Of a DNA stretch of 64,000 nucleotides, positions 16,326 to 25,424 are shown piece by piece. The position numbers and the translations under genes are program-made. The notes beneath the pieces are model-generated. The model saw only the letters and a program-made list of their open reading frames with translations. It was not told the DNA's origin and ran no database searches. The stretch is taken from contig NZ_JBQCKK010000001.1 of assembly GCF_051967035.1 (NCBI RefSeq), forward strand, positions 558,001-622,000, written 5' to 3'. Source of the DNA: Brevibacillus sp051967035. Lineage in GTDB: Bacteria; Bacillota; Bacilli; Brevibacillales; Brevibacillaceae. Numbering within the stretch: position 1 is the stretch's first letter; every line of letters begins with the position of its first letter.

Positions 16326-16350
16326 AAGGGCTTCGGGCAGAAGCTTTTCT
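16326..16350 (+). terminator. Terminator after ypfB
   Basis: 9-bp stem AAGGGCTTC (16326-16334) and GAAGCTTTT (16340-16348), including two G-T pairs, followed by a T-rich tail. Confidence 0.6.
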
Positions 16351-16396
16351 TGTTTTACTCCCTTTCTGAACTACTGTACATAGCAGGTGAGAAGTA

Positions 16397-17068
16397 ATGA
16401 ACATAGCGATTGATGGGCCTGCGGGAGCAGGGAAAAGCACGGTTGCTCAGAAAGTAGCAAGGCAACTGGAATACGTTTACATCGACACGGGTGCCATGTA
16501 CCGCGCTCTCGCCTGGGCCGTTTCTCACGAGCGGCTTCCGATCGGCGACGAGTTCCTTGTTTCCGAACTTTTGAAAAACAACAAGATTGGCTTGGTTCGG
16601 CAAGCGGGACAGCAGCGTGTGTTCTGGAACGAGATCGATGTGACGGAAGAGATTCGCTCGCCAGAGGTCAGCCAGTACGCCTCGATTGTCGCAAGCTACG
16701 CGTCCGTTCGTGAACAGATGCTGGTGTTGCAGCGAGAGCTGGCGAAGCAAGGGAACGTGGTCATGGATGGCAGAGATATCGGAACGCATGTCCTGCCTGA
16801 CGCCGAGGTGAAAATTTTTCTGACGGCCTCCATCCGCGAACGAGCAGAGCGCAGATGGAAGGAACTGCTTGAAAAAGGAACCGAGACAGACCTGGCGGAG
16901 CTGGAAAAGGAAATAGAGGAGCGAGATCGTCGGGACACACAGCGAGAGGTGGCTCCCTTGCGCCAGGCGGACGATGCCGTGCTGGTGGATACAACGGGGC
17001 TGTCCATCGACCAGGTTGTGGACCGCATCCTGCAAATCTGCAAACGAACGGGAGAGTCTGCAAAGTGA
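16397..17068 (+). CDS. cmk: Cytidylate kinase
   Basis: A 223-residue CMP/dCMP kinase that uses ATP to make CDP for nucleic acid and phospholipid synthesis. The P-loop GPAGAGKST is at residues 7-15, followed by the conserved YIDTGAMYR and, further on, VMDGRDIGT. Full family length. ATG at 16397 with AGGTGAG upstream. It overlaps plsC by 4 bp (GTGA), as in many Bacillales, pairing CDP supply with phospholipid synthesis. Confidence 0.96.
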   Translation: MNIAIDGPAGAGKSTVAQKVARQLEYVYIDTGAMYRALAWAVSHERLPIGDEFLVSELLKNNKIGLVRQAGQQRVFWNEIDVTEEIRSPEVSQYASIVASYASVREQMLVLQRELAKQGNVVMDGRDIGTHVLPDAEVKIFLTASIRERAERRWKELLEKGTETDLAELEKEIEERDRRDTQREVAPLRQADDAVLVDTTGLSIDQVVDRILQICKRTGESAK

Positions 17069-17658
17069 CCTATTACCGTTTATTCCGCGGAATATTCCGC
17101 ATGATATTTTCGCTTGTCTTCCGTTGGCAAGTGATTGGGCGTGAACATATACCTAAGGAAGGCCCGGTGATTTTGTGCGCGAACCACATTTCTCTCTGGG
17201 ATCCGCCTCTTCTCGGGTCCGGAATCGAGCGCCAGGTGCACTTCATGGCCAAGGAAGAATTGTTCAGAATCCCGCTCTTATCTTTTTTGATTACGAAATT
17301 CGGCGCCTTTCCGGTCAAACGGGGCGCGGGTGATCGGGCGGCGATCCGCACGACGCTCAAGTTGCTGGAAGAAGGAAAAATCTTTGGAATCTTTCCCGAG
17401 GGAACCCGCAGCAAAACGGGCGAGCCGGGAGAGGCGTTGCCGGGAGTGGCGATGTTTGCCCTCAAGTCGCAGGCAGCGGTCATTCCGGTAGCGATTATCG
17501 GGCCGTACCGGGCGTTTCGCCCGATCAAAATCGTCTATGGAGAGCCAATCGATCTCACCAGCCTGCGCGAAGCCAAGTCCGGCGCCGATGTACTGAAGGA
17601 GACGAGCGATTTAATCATGGCCCGTATCAAGGAACTGCGAAACCAGCATCTTCCCTAA
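17065..17658 (+). CDS. plsC: 1-acyl-sn-glycerol-3-phosphate acyltransferase
   Basis: A 197-residue membrane-associated acyltransferase forming phosphatidic acid from lysophosphatidic acid. It carries the four family blocks: NHISLWD (HX4D catalytic motif), GAFPVKRG, FPEGTRS and a VIPVAIIGPYR segment. GTG start at 17065 overlapping the cmk stop, with GGGAGAG 8 nt upstream. It works after PlsY, which is encoded 6 kb downstream, so two successive acylation steps are found in the window. Confidence 0.93.
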   Translation: MTYYRLFRGIFRMIFSLVFRWQVIGREHIPKEGPVILCANHISLWDPPLLGSGIERQVHFMAKEELFRIPLLSFLITKFGAFPVKRGAGDRAAIRTTLKLLEEGKIFGIFPEGTRSKTGEPGEALPGVAMFALKSQAAVIPVAIIGPYRAFRPIKIVYGEPIDLTSLREAKSGADVLKETSDLIMARIKELRNQHLP

Positions 17659-17844
17659 GTCCGGTATAGAATCGACAAAGGGACAAATACTACATTTGCT
17701 GGAACTTACTGGCTACGTCAGTGCTAACTGCCAGCCTTCGGGCGACAGTAAAAAATATACTTGCTCCCGCTTCGTGTAATGTGGTTGCCCACAACCTGTA
17801 CATAGATGGCCTGGGACTGGATGGTATTCAAGGAGGTTTTTTGG

Positions 17845-19017
17845 ATGATGGATGAGACAAACGTAAGCTTGACGGATGCAACAACGATTTCCGTGGGGGA
17901 TGTCGTAAAAGCGACGGTCACCAAAGTCGAAGACAAGCAAGCGCTGGTGGATGTAGGCTACAAATACGACGGCCTGATCCCGATCAGCGAGCTGTCTCCC
18001 CTGCATGTAGAGAAAGTGTCTGACGTCGTTGCCGTTGGCGACACGTTTGAAGTAAAAGTAATCAAGCTCAACGATGAAAAGGAAGAGCTTGTCGTTTCCA
18101 AAAAAGCGGTCGCAATGGAATCTGCCTGGGCTGAACTGGAGCAAAAAATGCAGTCCGGCGAGATCATCGAGGCAACCGTGAAGGAAGTGGTGAAGGGCGG
18201 CCTGGTTGTAGATGTCGGCGTTCGCGGCTTCATCCCGGCTTCCATGGTAGAGCGTCACTTCGTGGAAGATTTCTCCGACTACAAAGGCAAATCCTTGACC
18301 TTGAAAGTAGTCGAGATGGACAGAGAGAAAAACAAAGTGATCCTCTCCCACAAAGCCGTCCTGGAAGAGGAAGCCAAAGCGAAAAAACAGACCGTTCTGG
18401 ATCAAATCCAGGTGGGGCAAGTGCTGGAAGGTACTGTGCAACGCATGACCGACTTCGGTGTATTCGTGGACATCGGCGGAGTAGACGGTCTGGTTCACGT
18501 ATCCGAGCTGGCCTGGAACCGCGTAGAGAAGCCATCTGACGTCGTAAAAGAAGGCGACAAGGTACAGGTGAAAGTGCTCAAGATCGACCGCGAAAACGAG
18601 CGCATCGGCCTTAGCATCAAAGAAACCCAGGCAGGTCCTTGGGCAAAGGTTGCCGAAGAGTTTAAAGCAGGCTCGATCGTAACCGGTACGGTAAAACGCC
18701 TCGTTTCTTTCGGCGCTTTTGTCGAAGTGGCGCCCGGGATCGAAGGACTCGTACACATCTCGCAAATCGCGAACCGTCGCGTGAACACGCCTGGCGAGGT
18801 ACTCAAGGAAGGCCAGGAAGTGCAAGTGAAAATTCTCGATGTGGTTCCTCACGAGCAGCGCATCAGCCTGAGCATTCGCGCGGTAGAAGAAGAGCGCGTC
18901 GAACAGGCAGAACGCGCAAGCAAGCGTGAACAACAGCAATTCACGCAAGAAAACAATCAGCCAATGGGTGTCACGCTTGGCGAACTGTTCGGCGATCTGA
19001 AAGACAAGTTCAAGTAA
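17845..19017 (+). CDS. ypfD: S1-domain RNA-binding protein (ribosomal protein S1 homologue YpfD)
   Basis: A 390-residue protein with four S1 motifs, starting near residues 17, 100, 186 and 271; the last two carry the clearest signature (VTDFGVFVDIGGVDGLVH-like and LVSFGAFVEV). Bacillus YpfD is a short S1 homologue lacking the ribosome-anchoring repeats of the six-domain E. coli S1, and its role is less clear. The ATG at 17845 is 8 nt after AAGGAGG; the second ATG at 17848 is less well placed. It has its own terminator. Position after cmk-plsC is conserved. Confidence 0.93.
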   Translation: MMDETNVSLTDATTISVGDVVKATVTKVEDKQALVDVGYKYDGLIPISELSPLHVEKVSDVVAVGDTFEVKVIKLNDEKEELVVSKKAVAMESAWAELEQKMQSGEIIEATVKEVVKGGLVVDVGVRGFIPASMVERHFVEDFSDYKGKSLTLKVVEMDREKNKVILSHKAVLEEEAKAKKQTVLDQIQVGQVLEGTVQRMTDFGVFVDIGGVDGLVHVSELAWNRVEKPSDVVKEGDKVQVKVLKIDRENERIGLSIKETQAGPWAKVAEEFKAGSIVTGTVKRLVSFGAFVEVAPGIEGLVHISQIANRRVNTPGEVLKEGQEVQVKILDVVPHEQRISLSIRAVEEERVEQAERASKREQQQFTQENNQPMGVTLGELFGDLKDKFK

Positions 19018-19039
19018 GCGAGACAGCTGGAAAAATAGG

Positions 19040-19066
19040 GGGGTACGCTCTTGCGTATCCCTTTTT
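19040..19066 (+). terminator. ypfD terminator
   Basis: 9-bp stem GGGGTACGC (19040-19048) and GCGTATCCC (19053-19061) with a TCTT loop, then five T. Confidence 0.85.
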
Positions 19067-19121
19067 GCTTGGCGATGGCCAAAGCAGCGGAAAAAGGAAA
19101 GGTTCGTCGGGAGGGAAAAAC

Positions 19122-20174
19122 GTGAGTCGTTCGCAACGGAAGCTTGACCATATTCGCTATGCACTGGCAACGGCTGAAACGGGCACCAACAGCTTTGATG
19201 ACGTTAGTTTTGTGCCGAACAGCCTGCCGAATATCGGCTACCAGGAGACAAGCCTCGATACGGAGTTTGCCTCTTTTCGTCTGCGCTCTCCGCTCCTCAT
19301 CAATGCGATGACAGGTGGAGCGGAAGCGACAACATCCATCAACCAGAAGCTTGCGATCATTGCCAGGGAGCGGCAATTGGCAATGGCCGTCGGTTCGCAG
19401 ATGGCCGCGCTGCGCGATCGGTCTGTCGCATCGAGCTACCAGATTGTGCGCAAAGAAAATCCGCAGGGCATCGTCCTGGCGAATGTCGGGGCAGAAGCGA
19501 CTGTGGAGCAAGCGCAGGCCGCAATCGAGATGCTTGCGGCAGATGGCTTGCAAATTCACCTGAATGTCATGCAAGAGCTGTTGATGCCCGAAGGAGATCG
19601 GGATTTCAACGGCTATATCGAGCGGATACAGCGGATTCAGGAGAGCGTCAAGGTCCCGGTCATCGTCAAAGAGGTCGGCTTTGGCATGGCGAAAGAGACG
19701 ATGGAGAAGCTGATCGAAGCCGGAATCAAAAACATCGACGTGGGAGGCAGAGGCGGAACGAACTTTGCCAAGGTTGAAAACCAAAGAAGCGCTCATCCGT
19801 TGTCCATGTTTGAGGATTGGGGCTTTACGACCGTCGAGAGTTTGTTGGAAGCGGATGCCGATATACGGGCGCAAGCTTCCGTCATGGCGTCGGGAGGAGT
19901 GCGGCATGGACTGGACGTCATCAAAGCGATTTGCCTGGGAGCCTCGGCTGTCGGGGTTGCCGGTGCGTTGCTGCGTCTCGTGCAGTCGCATGCGATCGAG
20001 GAATGCCTGGCAGAAGTAGACGCATGGCACCACCAGATTCGCGTGGCGATGACGGCGCTTGGGCTTGTGCAGCTCGCAGATGGAATCAAGACCCCTCTTT
20101 TGATAACGGGCCAAACAGCGGAACGTGCCCGGCTGCGAGGAAGAGCGCTGGAGGAATGGGCGCAGCGGCGTTGA
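19122..20174 (+). CDS. fni: Type 2 isopentenyl-diphosphate delta-isomerase
   Basis: A 350-residue FMN- and NAD(P)H-dependent TIM-barrel enzyme that interconverts isopentenyl and dimethylallyl diphosphate. Motifs include INAMTGG (about residues 60-66), VKEVGFGM, DVGGRGGTNFA and ASGGVRHGLDV (flavin phosphate binding). GTG start at 19122 after GGGAGGG. It feeds the prenyl diphosphate synthase genes hepS and hepT encoded about 13-18 kb downstream. Synteny (ypfD-fni-yphA) is as in B. subtilis. Confidence 0.94.
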   Translation: MSRSQRKLDHIRYALATAETGTNSFDDVSFVPNSLPNIGYQETSLDTEFASFRLRSPLLINAMTGGAEATTSINQKLAIIARERQLAMAVGSQMAALRDRSVASSYQIVRKENPQGIVLANVGAEATVEQAQAAIEMLAADGLQIHLNVMQELLMPEGDRDFNGYIERIQRIQESVKVPVIVKEVGFGMAKETMEKLIEAGIKNIDVGGRGGTNFAKVENQRSAHPLSMFEDWGFTTVESLLEADADIRAQASVMASGGVRHGLDVIKAICLGASAVGVAGALLRLVQSHAIEECLAEVDAWHHQIRVAMTALGLVQLADGIKTPLLITGQTAERARLRGRALEEWAQRR

Positions 20175-20264
20175 CCAGCGGCAAACGGACGAGCCAGCCA
20201 TTCATGAAAGGCGGATGCTTGAGGCATACTTTGGGGAGACAACCACGATTTTGAGGAGATGAAC

Positions 20265-20900
20265 ATGAACGAGGGAACCATGGCGATACTCATCCAGTGG
20301 TCTTTGCTTTGTCTGGTCTGGATGGGGAGCTTTGACTCGCAGCTGCGGGGAATGGGCATGGAGAGAAAACGCGTGCTCGCCGTTCTTTGTGCGTTTCTGA
20401 TCTGCTCCTTTGTCAGCTGGCAGTTGTTTTTCGCCCCGATTCAGGTAAGTCTCAGCGGGACGTTGTTGCCCCTTTTTGCAAGTGTGATTCTTTATGTGCG
20501 GCTCCCCAAAGCGGGCAGAAGACTGTCTGTGCTGGGCGCGATGGGGCTCGCTGTCTTGCTCTTCTGGCTGCGGTGGCTGTTTTTTTCCGACCCGATCCTT
20601 TTGTTCGGGGACGAGCGGGTGATTGTGCCGGGCATGAGCGTGGCAGTGGCTCTTGCCATGAGCAAGAGAGACGCTGATCGGCTATTTTTGCTCCTGCTGG
20701 GGCTGCCGATGGCGGATGTTCTCTACACGCTCTATTTTTGGCCGGCTTCCGGAGCGTGCAGCCTGGGGACGGATTACGCGCAAGATCTTTTATGGAGCAG
20801 CATTTCGCTTTTGGGGCTGACCAGTATGCTCTGGACTGCCATTCGTCGGCTTTTCGGACGGAGGGAGGCAGAGCCTTCCCATTCCGATACGGGCAGGTGA
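20265..20900 (+). CDS. yphA: Polytopic membrane protein YphA
   Basis: A 211-residue very hydrophobic protein with five to six predicted membrane segments and a charged C-terminus (RREAEPSHSDTGR). No catalytic motif is visible. ATG at 20265, 6 nt after GAGGAG; an ATG two codons earlier abuts the site. Identification as YphA rests on length, hydrophobicity and its place between fni and the YIEGIA gene. Function unknown. Confidence 0.75.
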   Translation: MNEGTMAILIQWSLLCLVWMGSFDSQLRGMGMERKRVLAVLCAFLICSFVSWQLFFAPIQVSLSGTLLPLFASVILYVRLPKAGRRLSVLGAMGLAVLLFWLRWLFFSDPILLFGDERVIVPGMSVAVALAMSKRDADRLFLLLLGLPMADVLYTLYFWPASGACSLGTDYAQDLLWSSISLLGLTSMLWTAIRRLFGRREAEPSHSDTGR

Positions 20901-20906
20901 TCGCGT

Positions 20907-21812
20907 TTGTTTCGAGAGCTGTTGTTCAATGAGTTTGTCGTTCCCTTGCTGATCGGGTTTGCCTTCGGGATTGTGTGCCGCATCCATCTTTTGCGAACGG
21001 ATTATCGCCAATATCCGACGTATCCGCACGGCAAAATTATTCATGTCTCGCTTGGGGTGATCGCCTCGGCTCTGGGGGCTTTGGCTGTGCCGGCGCTGCT
21101 CAAGGAAAACTATACCGCCGTGACGTTTTTGACCGTGGCCGCCCAGCAGTTTCGGGATGTCCGCAATATGGAGCGGACGACCTTGACGGAGATTGACAAG
21201 CTGGAGCTTGTGCCGCGCGGCGGGCCGTACATTGAAGGGATCGCCATGGTGTTTGAAGGGCGCAACTACATGGTGATGTTCACCTCTCTCGTCGCGACCA
21301 CGGCCACGATTCTGTTCAACTGGTGGGGCGGAATGATCGCGGGGGTGATCGCTCTCGCTATTTCCCGCAAGCTGCGCTCCGGGAAGACGCTGGGGCTGAT
21401 TGTGGACACGAGTCCTGCAGAAGTGAGAGTAGAGGGGAAAGACTTGTATGTGGGCGACATTTACATCATGAACGTCGGGTTGGAAGACGCGCAAACCGCC
21501 ATTCGCGAACACGGGATCGGATTTATTTTGACCCCGAAGGATGCCAACGCGAAGGTGACGATCGCCCATCCCGGCCAGCGTCAGGCGATCTTGCATGATG
21601 TCGCCACCCAACTCGGCGTGTATACCGATACAGGAGAGCCTTCCTTGACACCGCTGGTAAAACGCGACCTGCGCTCCGGCAGACTCGGCGTCTTCCTTCT
21701 GCCGCAAGAAAAAGAGGCGGAGCGAGGCAAGGCCATCATTGATGCGGTGCCCATTCTGGAGAGCGTTTTCCGCATGCCGCAGAAGACAAATTTTGCGAAA
21801 GAGGAGCGGTAG
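20907..21812 (+). CDS. YIEGIA-family membrane protein (YphB-like)
   Basis: A 301-residue protein of the YIEGIA family, named after the sequence present here (PYIEGIA, about residues 110-116). The N-terminal 160 residues hold several membrane segments (about 9-25, 46-66, 128-153); the remainder is a soluble domain. TTG start at 20907 with CAGGTGA 6 nt upstream, 6 bp after yphA. The family is found in endospore formers and is followed, as here, by a small partner gene. Its role is not established. Confidence 0.85.
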   Translation: MFRELLFNEFVVPLLIGFAFGIVCRIHLLRTDYRQYPTYPHGKIIHVSLGVIASALGALAVPALLKENYTAVTFLTVAAQQFRDVRNMERTTLTEIDKLELVPRGGPYIEGIAMVFEGRNYMVMFTSLVATTATILFNWWGGMIAGVIALAISRKLRSGKTLGLIVDTSPAEVRVEGKDLYVGDIYIMNVGLEDAQTAIREHGIGFILTPKDANAKVTIAHPGQRQAILHDVATQLGVYTDTGEPSLTPLVKRDLRSGRLGVFLLPQEKEAERGKAIIDAVPILESVFRMPQKTNFAKEER

Positions 21813-21815
21813 ATC

Positions 21816-21998
21816 ATGACCGGGACGATTTTGGCCGTCATTACCGTGAACCGGGATCGTATCGCGGGCGGTGCGCCGATTTTCATTGAGCCGACTCAGG
21901 AGAAAATGCAGCAGACCGCTTTCACGCTGGAAAAGATTCTGGACGCCATGGTGCATGAGGTGAGCGCTGATACCCTTATCGTTGTTCGCCACAAGTAG
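21816..21998 (+). CDS. Small partner of the YIEGIA protein (capping complex subunit family)
   Basis: A 60-residue protein beginning MTGTILAVITVNRDRIAGGAPIF. It looks like a compact beta-alpha fold without membrane segments. Starts 3 bp after the YIEGIA stop with AGGAG upstream, so the two are co-transcribed. The name follows the family annotation I recall for the short gene paired with YIEGIA proteins; a physical complex is inference from conserved pairing. Confidence 0.72.
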   Translation: MTGTILAVITVNRDRIAGGAPIFIEPTQEKMQQTAFTLEKILDAMVHEVSADTLIVVRHK

Positions 21999-22052
21999 TG
22001 TATGGTATGATTAGCTAGTCAAAACGTAAAATGAGAGAGAGTGTTGTTGATT

Positions 22053-23366
22053 ATGGGATTACCTGTGGTAGCCATTGTGGGGAGACCCAACGTGGGCAAG
22101 TCCACGATTTTTAACAGACTGGTCGGCGAGCGCATCGCGATCGTGGAGGATATGCCGGGAGTCACCCGGGACCGCCTGTACGGAAAGGGAGAATGGCTGA
22201 CCCACGCCTTCCACGTGATTGACACGGGCGGAATCGAGTTTGGCGAGACCGATGAAATTCTCACGCAAATGCGCTACCAGGCGGAGCTGGCGATTGATGA
22301 GGCCAACGTCATCATCATGATCGCGGACTACCGAACAGGCGTGACAGACGCCGACGTAGAGCTGGCCCGAATGCTGAACCGCATGGGAAAACCGATCGTT
22401 CTGGCCGTAAACAAGGCGGACAATCCGGATATGCGTGCCGATATTTACGACTTTTATTCGCTTGGCCTGGGCGAGCCGTTCCCGGTCTCTGGCAGCCACG
22501 GTCTTGGCCTGGGAGATATGCTGGAGGAAGTGGTGCGCCATTTTCCTGCCGAAACCGACGAGGACCGAAAAGAGGACGTCATTCGCGTCTCGATTATCGG
22601 TCGGCCGAACGTAGGGAAGTCGTCCTTGACGAATGCGCTGCTCGGGGAAGAACGCGTCATTGTGAGCGACGTCGCGGGAACCACCCGGGATGCCATTGAT
22701 ACTCCGTTCGAGCGGGATGGGCAAAGCTACGTTCTCGTCGATACCGCGGGGATGCGCAAGCGCGGAAAAGTGTACGAGACGACCGAAAAATACAGTGTCA
22801 TGCGCGCCATGCGTTCCATCGAAGACAGCGATGTCGTTCTCGTGGTACTCAACGGGGAAGAAGGCATCATCGAGCAGGACAAAAAGATTGCCGGCTACGC
22901 GCATGAGGCAGGCCGCGGCGTGATTATCATCGTCAACAAGTGGGATGCCGTTGAAAAAGACGACAAGACGATGCAGCGCTTCACGGAGCTGATCCGCGAA
23001 GAATTCAAATATCTGGACTACGCGCCGATCCTGTTCGTTTCGGCGAAGTCGAAGCAGCGCATTCACACGATTCTGCCGAAGGTCAACGAGGTGGCGCAAG
23101 CACACGCCATGCGCATTCCGACCTCCGTGCTCAACGATATCGTGACGGATGCGACGATTCGCACACCGCCGCCGTCCGACAGAGGAAAGCGCCTGAAAAT
23201 CAACTACGCGACACAAGCGACAGTCAAGCCTCCTACGTTCATTCTGTTCGTGAACGATCCGGAGCTTATGCATTTCTCCTATGAGCGGTACATAGAGAAC
23301 AAGATCCGCGAAGCGTTTGTCTTTGAAGGTACGCCTGTTCGCATATGGACGCGGAAAAAAACGTAG
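22053..23366 (+). CDS. der: Ribosome assembly GTPase Der
   Basis: A 437-residue double-GTPase (EngA) needed for 50S subunit maturation. It has two G domains, each with its own P-loop (GRPNVGKST at about residues 9-17 and GRPNVGKSS at about 184-192), DTGG/DTAG switch motifs and NKAD/NKWD guanine-recognition motifs, followed by a C-terminal KH-like domain. The start at 22053 (MGLPVVAIVGRPN) fits family N-termini; upstream in-frame TTG and GTG codons are less likely. Confidence 0.97.
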   Translation: MGLPVVAIVGRPNVGKSTIFNRLVGERIAIVEDMPGVTRDRLYGKGEWLTHAFHVIDTGGIEFGETDEILTQMRYQAELAIDEANVIIMIADYRTGVTDADVELARMLNRMGKPIVLAVNKADNPDMRADIYDFYSLGLGEPFPVSGSHGLGLGDMLEEVVRHFPAETDEDRKEDVIRVSIIGRPNVGKSSLTNALLGEERVIVSDVAGTTRDAIDTPFERDGQSYVLVDTAGMRKRGKVYETTEKYSVMRAMRSIEDSDVVLVVLNGEEGIIEQDKKIAGYAHEAGRGVIIIVNKWDAVEKDDKTMQRFTELIREEFKYLDYAPILFVSAKSKQRIHTILPKVNEVAQAHAMRIPTSVLNDIVTDATIRTPPPSDRGKRLKINYATQATVKPPTFILFVNDPELMHFSYERYIENKIREAFVFEGTPVRIWTRKKT

Positions 23367-23381
23367 GGAGAGGAATCCGCC

Positions 23382-23984
23382 ATGGTGTTAATAGCCTGGG
23401 TGCTCAGCTATTTGATCGGTTCCATTAGCTTCAGCTATCTGATCGCCAAAAAAGTTGCAGGAATTGACATTCGCGCATATGGCAGCGGGAACGCCGGAGC
23501 GACCAATACGCTTCGCGTGCTGGGAAAAGGGCCGGGTGTCGCCGTGCTGATTCTCGATGCTTTAAAAGGGTTAGCGGCAATGGGGATCACGCACCTCATG
23601 ACAGGCGATCCTGCCGCCTATGCAGTGGCGGGACTGTTTGTCATCGCAGGGCACAACTGGCCCATCTATTTTGGCTTTCGTGGGGGAAAGGGCATTGCGA
23701 CCACGCTCGGTGTGGTGCTGGGGTTCTCTCCCCTGGCCTTTTTGATTGCCGGGATACTGGCTGTTCTGGTCATCGCGATCACCCGTTACGTCTCTCTGGG
23801 ATCGCTTGTGCTGGTTACGGCTATCCCCGTTTCCCTCTATCTGTTGGACAAACCGATTTCCTTTTTTTGGACAAGTTTGGTCATCGCCGTATTTGCGTAT
23901 GTTCGCCATTATAATAATATCCGCAATCTTCTCGCAGGCAATGAACGGAAATTGGGAGAGAAGTCCAACCGCAAGCTGGGATAG
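23382..23984 (+). CDS. plsY: Acyl-phosphate:glycerol-3-phosphate acyltransferase
   Basis: A 200-residue polytopic membrane enzyme making lysophosphatidic acid from acyl-phosphate. The three conserved loops are visible: GSISFSYL, GSGNAGATNTLRVLGK (glycerol phosphate and phosphate binding), and GHNWPIYFGFRGGKGIAT. Full length. ATG at 23382, 15 bp after der. It lies just before gpsA, so the enzyme making glycerol-3-phosphate and the one acylating it are adjacent; in B. subtilis plsY (yneS) is elsewhere. Confidence 0.95.
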   Translation: MVLIAWVLSYLIGSISFSYLIAKKVAGIDIRAYGSGNAGATNTLRVLGKGPGVAVLILDALKGLAAMGITHLMTGDPAAYAVAGLFVIAGHNWPIYFGFRGGKGIATTLGVVLGFSPLAFLIAGILAVLVIAITRYVSLGSLVLVTAIPVSLYLLDKPISFFWTSLVIAVFAYVRHYNNIRNLLAGNERKLGEKSNRKLG

Positions 23985-24043
23985 CTTTTGGATGAGTCAG
24001 AATCGTTCTTGCGAATATGCCTGGAATGATGGAGGGGGATCTA

Positions 24044-25081
24044 TTGAGGAAAGAGGTTACCGTAGTCGGGGCGGGCAGCTGGGGCACGGCGCTCGCTTCC
24101 GTCCTGGCGGAAAACGGCCATCAAGTTACGCTTTGGGTGCGCGATCCCAAGCTGGCAGACGAAGTGAACAACAAGCATACGAACGCCAAATATTTGCCTG
24201 AGGCAAAGCTGGCGAAGAGCATTGTCGCCACGACGGACATCGAAGCAGCCGTATCGGGCAAGCGGATTGTGCTCTTGGCCGTTCCGTCGCACGCGATGCG
24301 GCAAATTTGCCGGCAGATGGCTCCGTTTTTACATCAGGATGTGCTGTTGATCCATGCGACCAAAGGCTTTGAGCTGGAAAGCCTGAAGCGAATGTCTGAG
24401 GTCATCATGGAAGAGGTGCCGCGCGAAATTTCCGGCAGGCTCGCGGTCCTGTCCGGACCGAGTCACGCGGAAGAGGTAGTCCGCAGACAGCCTACGACAG
24501 TCGTTGTCGCGTCAGAGTCGGAGGAGAGCATGCTCCGGGCGCAGGACTTGCTGATGAATGCTAATTTTCGCGTCTACACCAACCCGGATCTGATCGGAGC
24601 GGAAATTGCCGGCGCACTGAAAAATATCATTGCGCTCGGAGCAGGCATGTCGGACGGGCTTGGATTTGGCGACAACGCGAAGGCGGCGCTTTTGACGCGC
24701 GGACTGGCGGAAATCAGCCGTCTCGGCATCAAGCTGGGCGCCTTGCCGCTGACGTTCTCGGGCCTTGCGGGCGTCGGCGACCTGATCGTGACGTGCACCA
24801 GCCGCCATAGCCGCAACTGGCGGGCGGGCTACATGCTCGGTCAGGGCAAAAAGCTCGACGATGTGCTGGAGCAGATGGGAATGGTCGTCGAGGGCGTGCG
24901 CACGACTCATGCGGCGTATGCCCTGGCGCAGCGCGAACAGGTCGAGATGCCGATTACCTCGGTGCTGTACGGCATTTTGTTCGAAGGAAAAGAGCCGCGC
25001 CAAGGGGTAGAAGAGCTGATGGGCCGAGGGAAGACGTTCGAGATGGGCTACCTGAACCCGGACGGGAGCATCGAAGCCTAG
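24044..25081 (+). CDS. gpsA: NAD(P)-dependent glycerol-3-phosphate dehydrogenase
   Basis: A 345-residue enzyme reducing dihydroxyacetone phosphate to sn-glycerol-3-phosphate for phospholipid synthesis. The Rossmann motif GAGSWGTALA is at about residues 9-18; the catalytic region contains GALKNIIALGAGMSDGLGFGDNAKAAL. The TTG at 24044 was selected because GGAGGGGG ends 5 nt upstream; ATG codons at 24017 and 24026-24031 lie in front of or within that site. Follows plsY by 59 bp. Confidence 0.95.
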   Translation: MRKEVTVVGAGSWGTALASVLAENGHQVTLWVRDPKLADEVNNKHTNAKYLPEAKLAKSIVATTDIEAAVSGKRIVLLAVPSHAMRQICRQMAPFLHQDVLLIHATKGFELESLKRMSEVIMEEVPREISGRLAVLSGPSHAEEVVRRQPTTVVVASESEESMLRAQDLLMNANFRVYTNPDLIGAEIAGALKNIIALGAGMSDGLGFGDNAKAALLTRGLAEISRLGIKLGALPLTFSGLAGVGDLIVTCTSRHSRNWRAGYMLGQGKKLDDVLEQMGMVVEGVRTTHAAYALAQREQVEMPITSVLYGILFEGKEPRQGVEELMGRGKTFEMGYLNPDGSIEA

Positions 25082-25092
25082 GCGAAGCTTTT

Positions 25093-25121
25093 CACACATG
25101 TAGGCTCCTGCACATACGATA
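25093..25121 (+). promoter_or_regulatory. Candidate sigma-K promoter of spoVIF
   Basis: CACAC (25093-25097) followed after 15 bp by CATACGATA (25113-25121), matching the sigma-K pattern of an AC-containing -35 and a CATAnnnTA -10. It lies 34 bp before the SpoVIF start. spoVIF of B. subtilis is reported to be transcribed with sigma-K, which fits. Confidence 0.6.
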
Positions 25122-25154
25122 GGGGGAAAGCCCAGGTGCAGGAGGAGATCAGCA

Positions 25155-25424
25155 ATGAACAACAATCTGTCCAAGCGTTTTTTGGAGCGTTTGCAAGGAA
25201 AAGCAGCAGAAAAGGTCGACGAGGGAAAACTGCGTTCGCTCGCCAGCCAGGTAAAGAAAAGTGACTTCGAGGATGAGGCAAAGCTGCGGCAAATTCTCCA
25301 GACGCTCGCTGCCATGAGCGGGAAAAAGCTCAACGCCGAAAAGGAAGACAAGATCATCGAGATGTTTCGCAACAAGGAAATCAATTTGAATGACATGTCT
25401 TCCTTGTCCAAGCTGCTCAAGTGA
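25155..25424 (+). CDS. spoVIF: Stage VI sporulation protein F
   Basis: An 89-residue helical, charged protein resembling SpoVIF of B. subtilis (YjcC), with the family pattern of DFEDEAKLRQILQTLAAMSGKK and a C-terminal MSSLSKLLK. SpoVIF acts in the mother cell on spore coat assembly through GerR. ATG at 25155 behind AGGAGGAG. Monocistronic: sigma-K-like promoter before it and a bidirectional terminator after it. In B. subtilis the gene is in another place, so its location here is a difference. Confidence 0.83.
   Translation: MNNNLSKRFLERLQGKAAEKVDEGKLRSLASQVKKSDFEDEAKLRQILQTLAAMSGKKLNAEKEDKIIEMFRNKEINLNDMSSLSKLLK

Noticed and set aside
17713..19170. 485-codon frame antisense to ypfD
   Set aside because: Long antisense frames are expected from biased codon use here; the product is Phe/His/Asp-rich with no domain.
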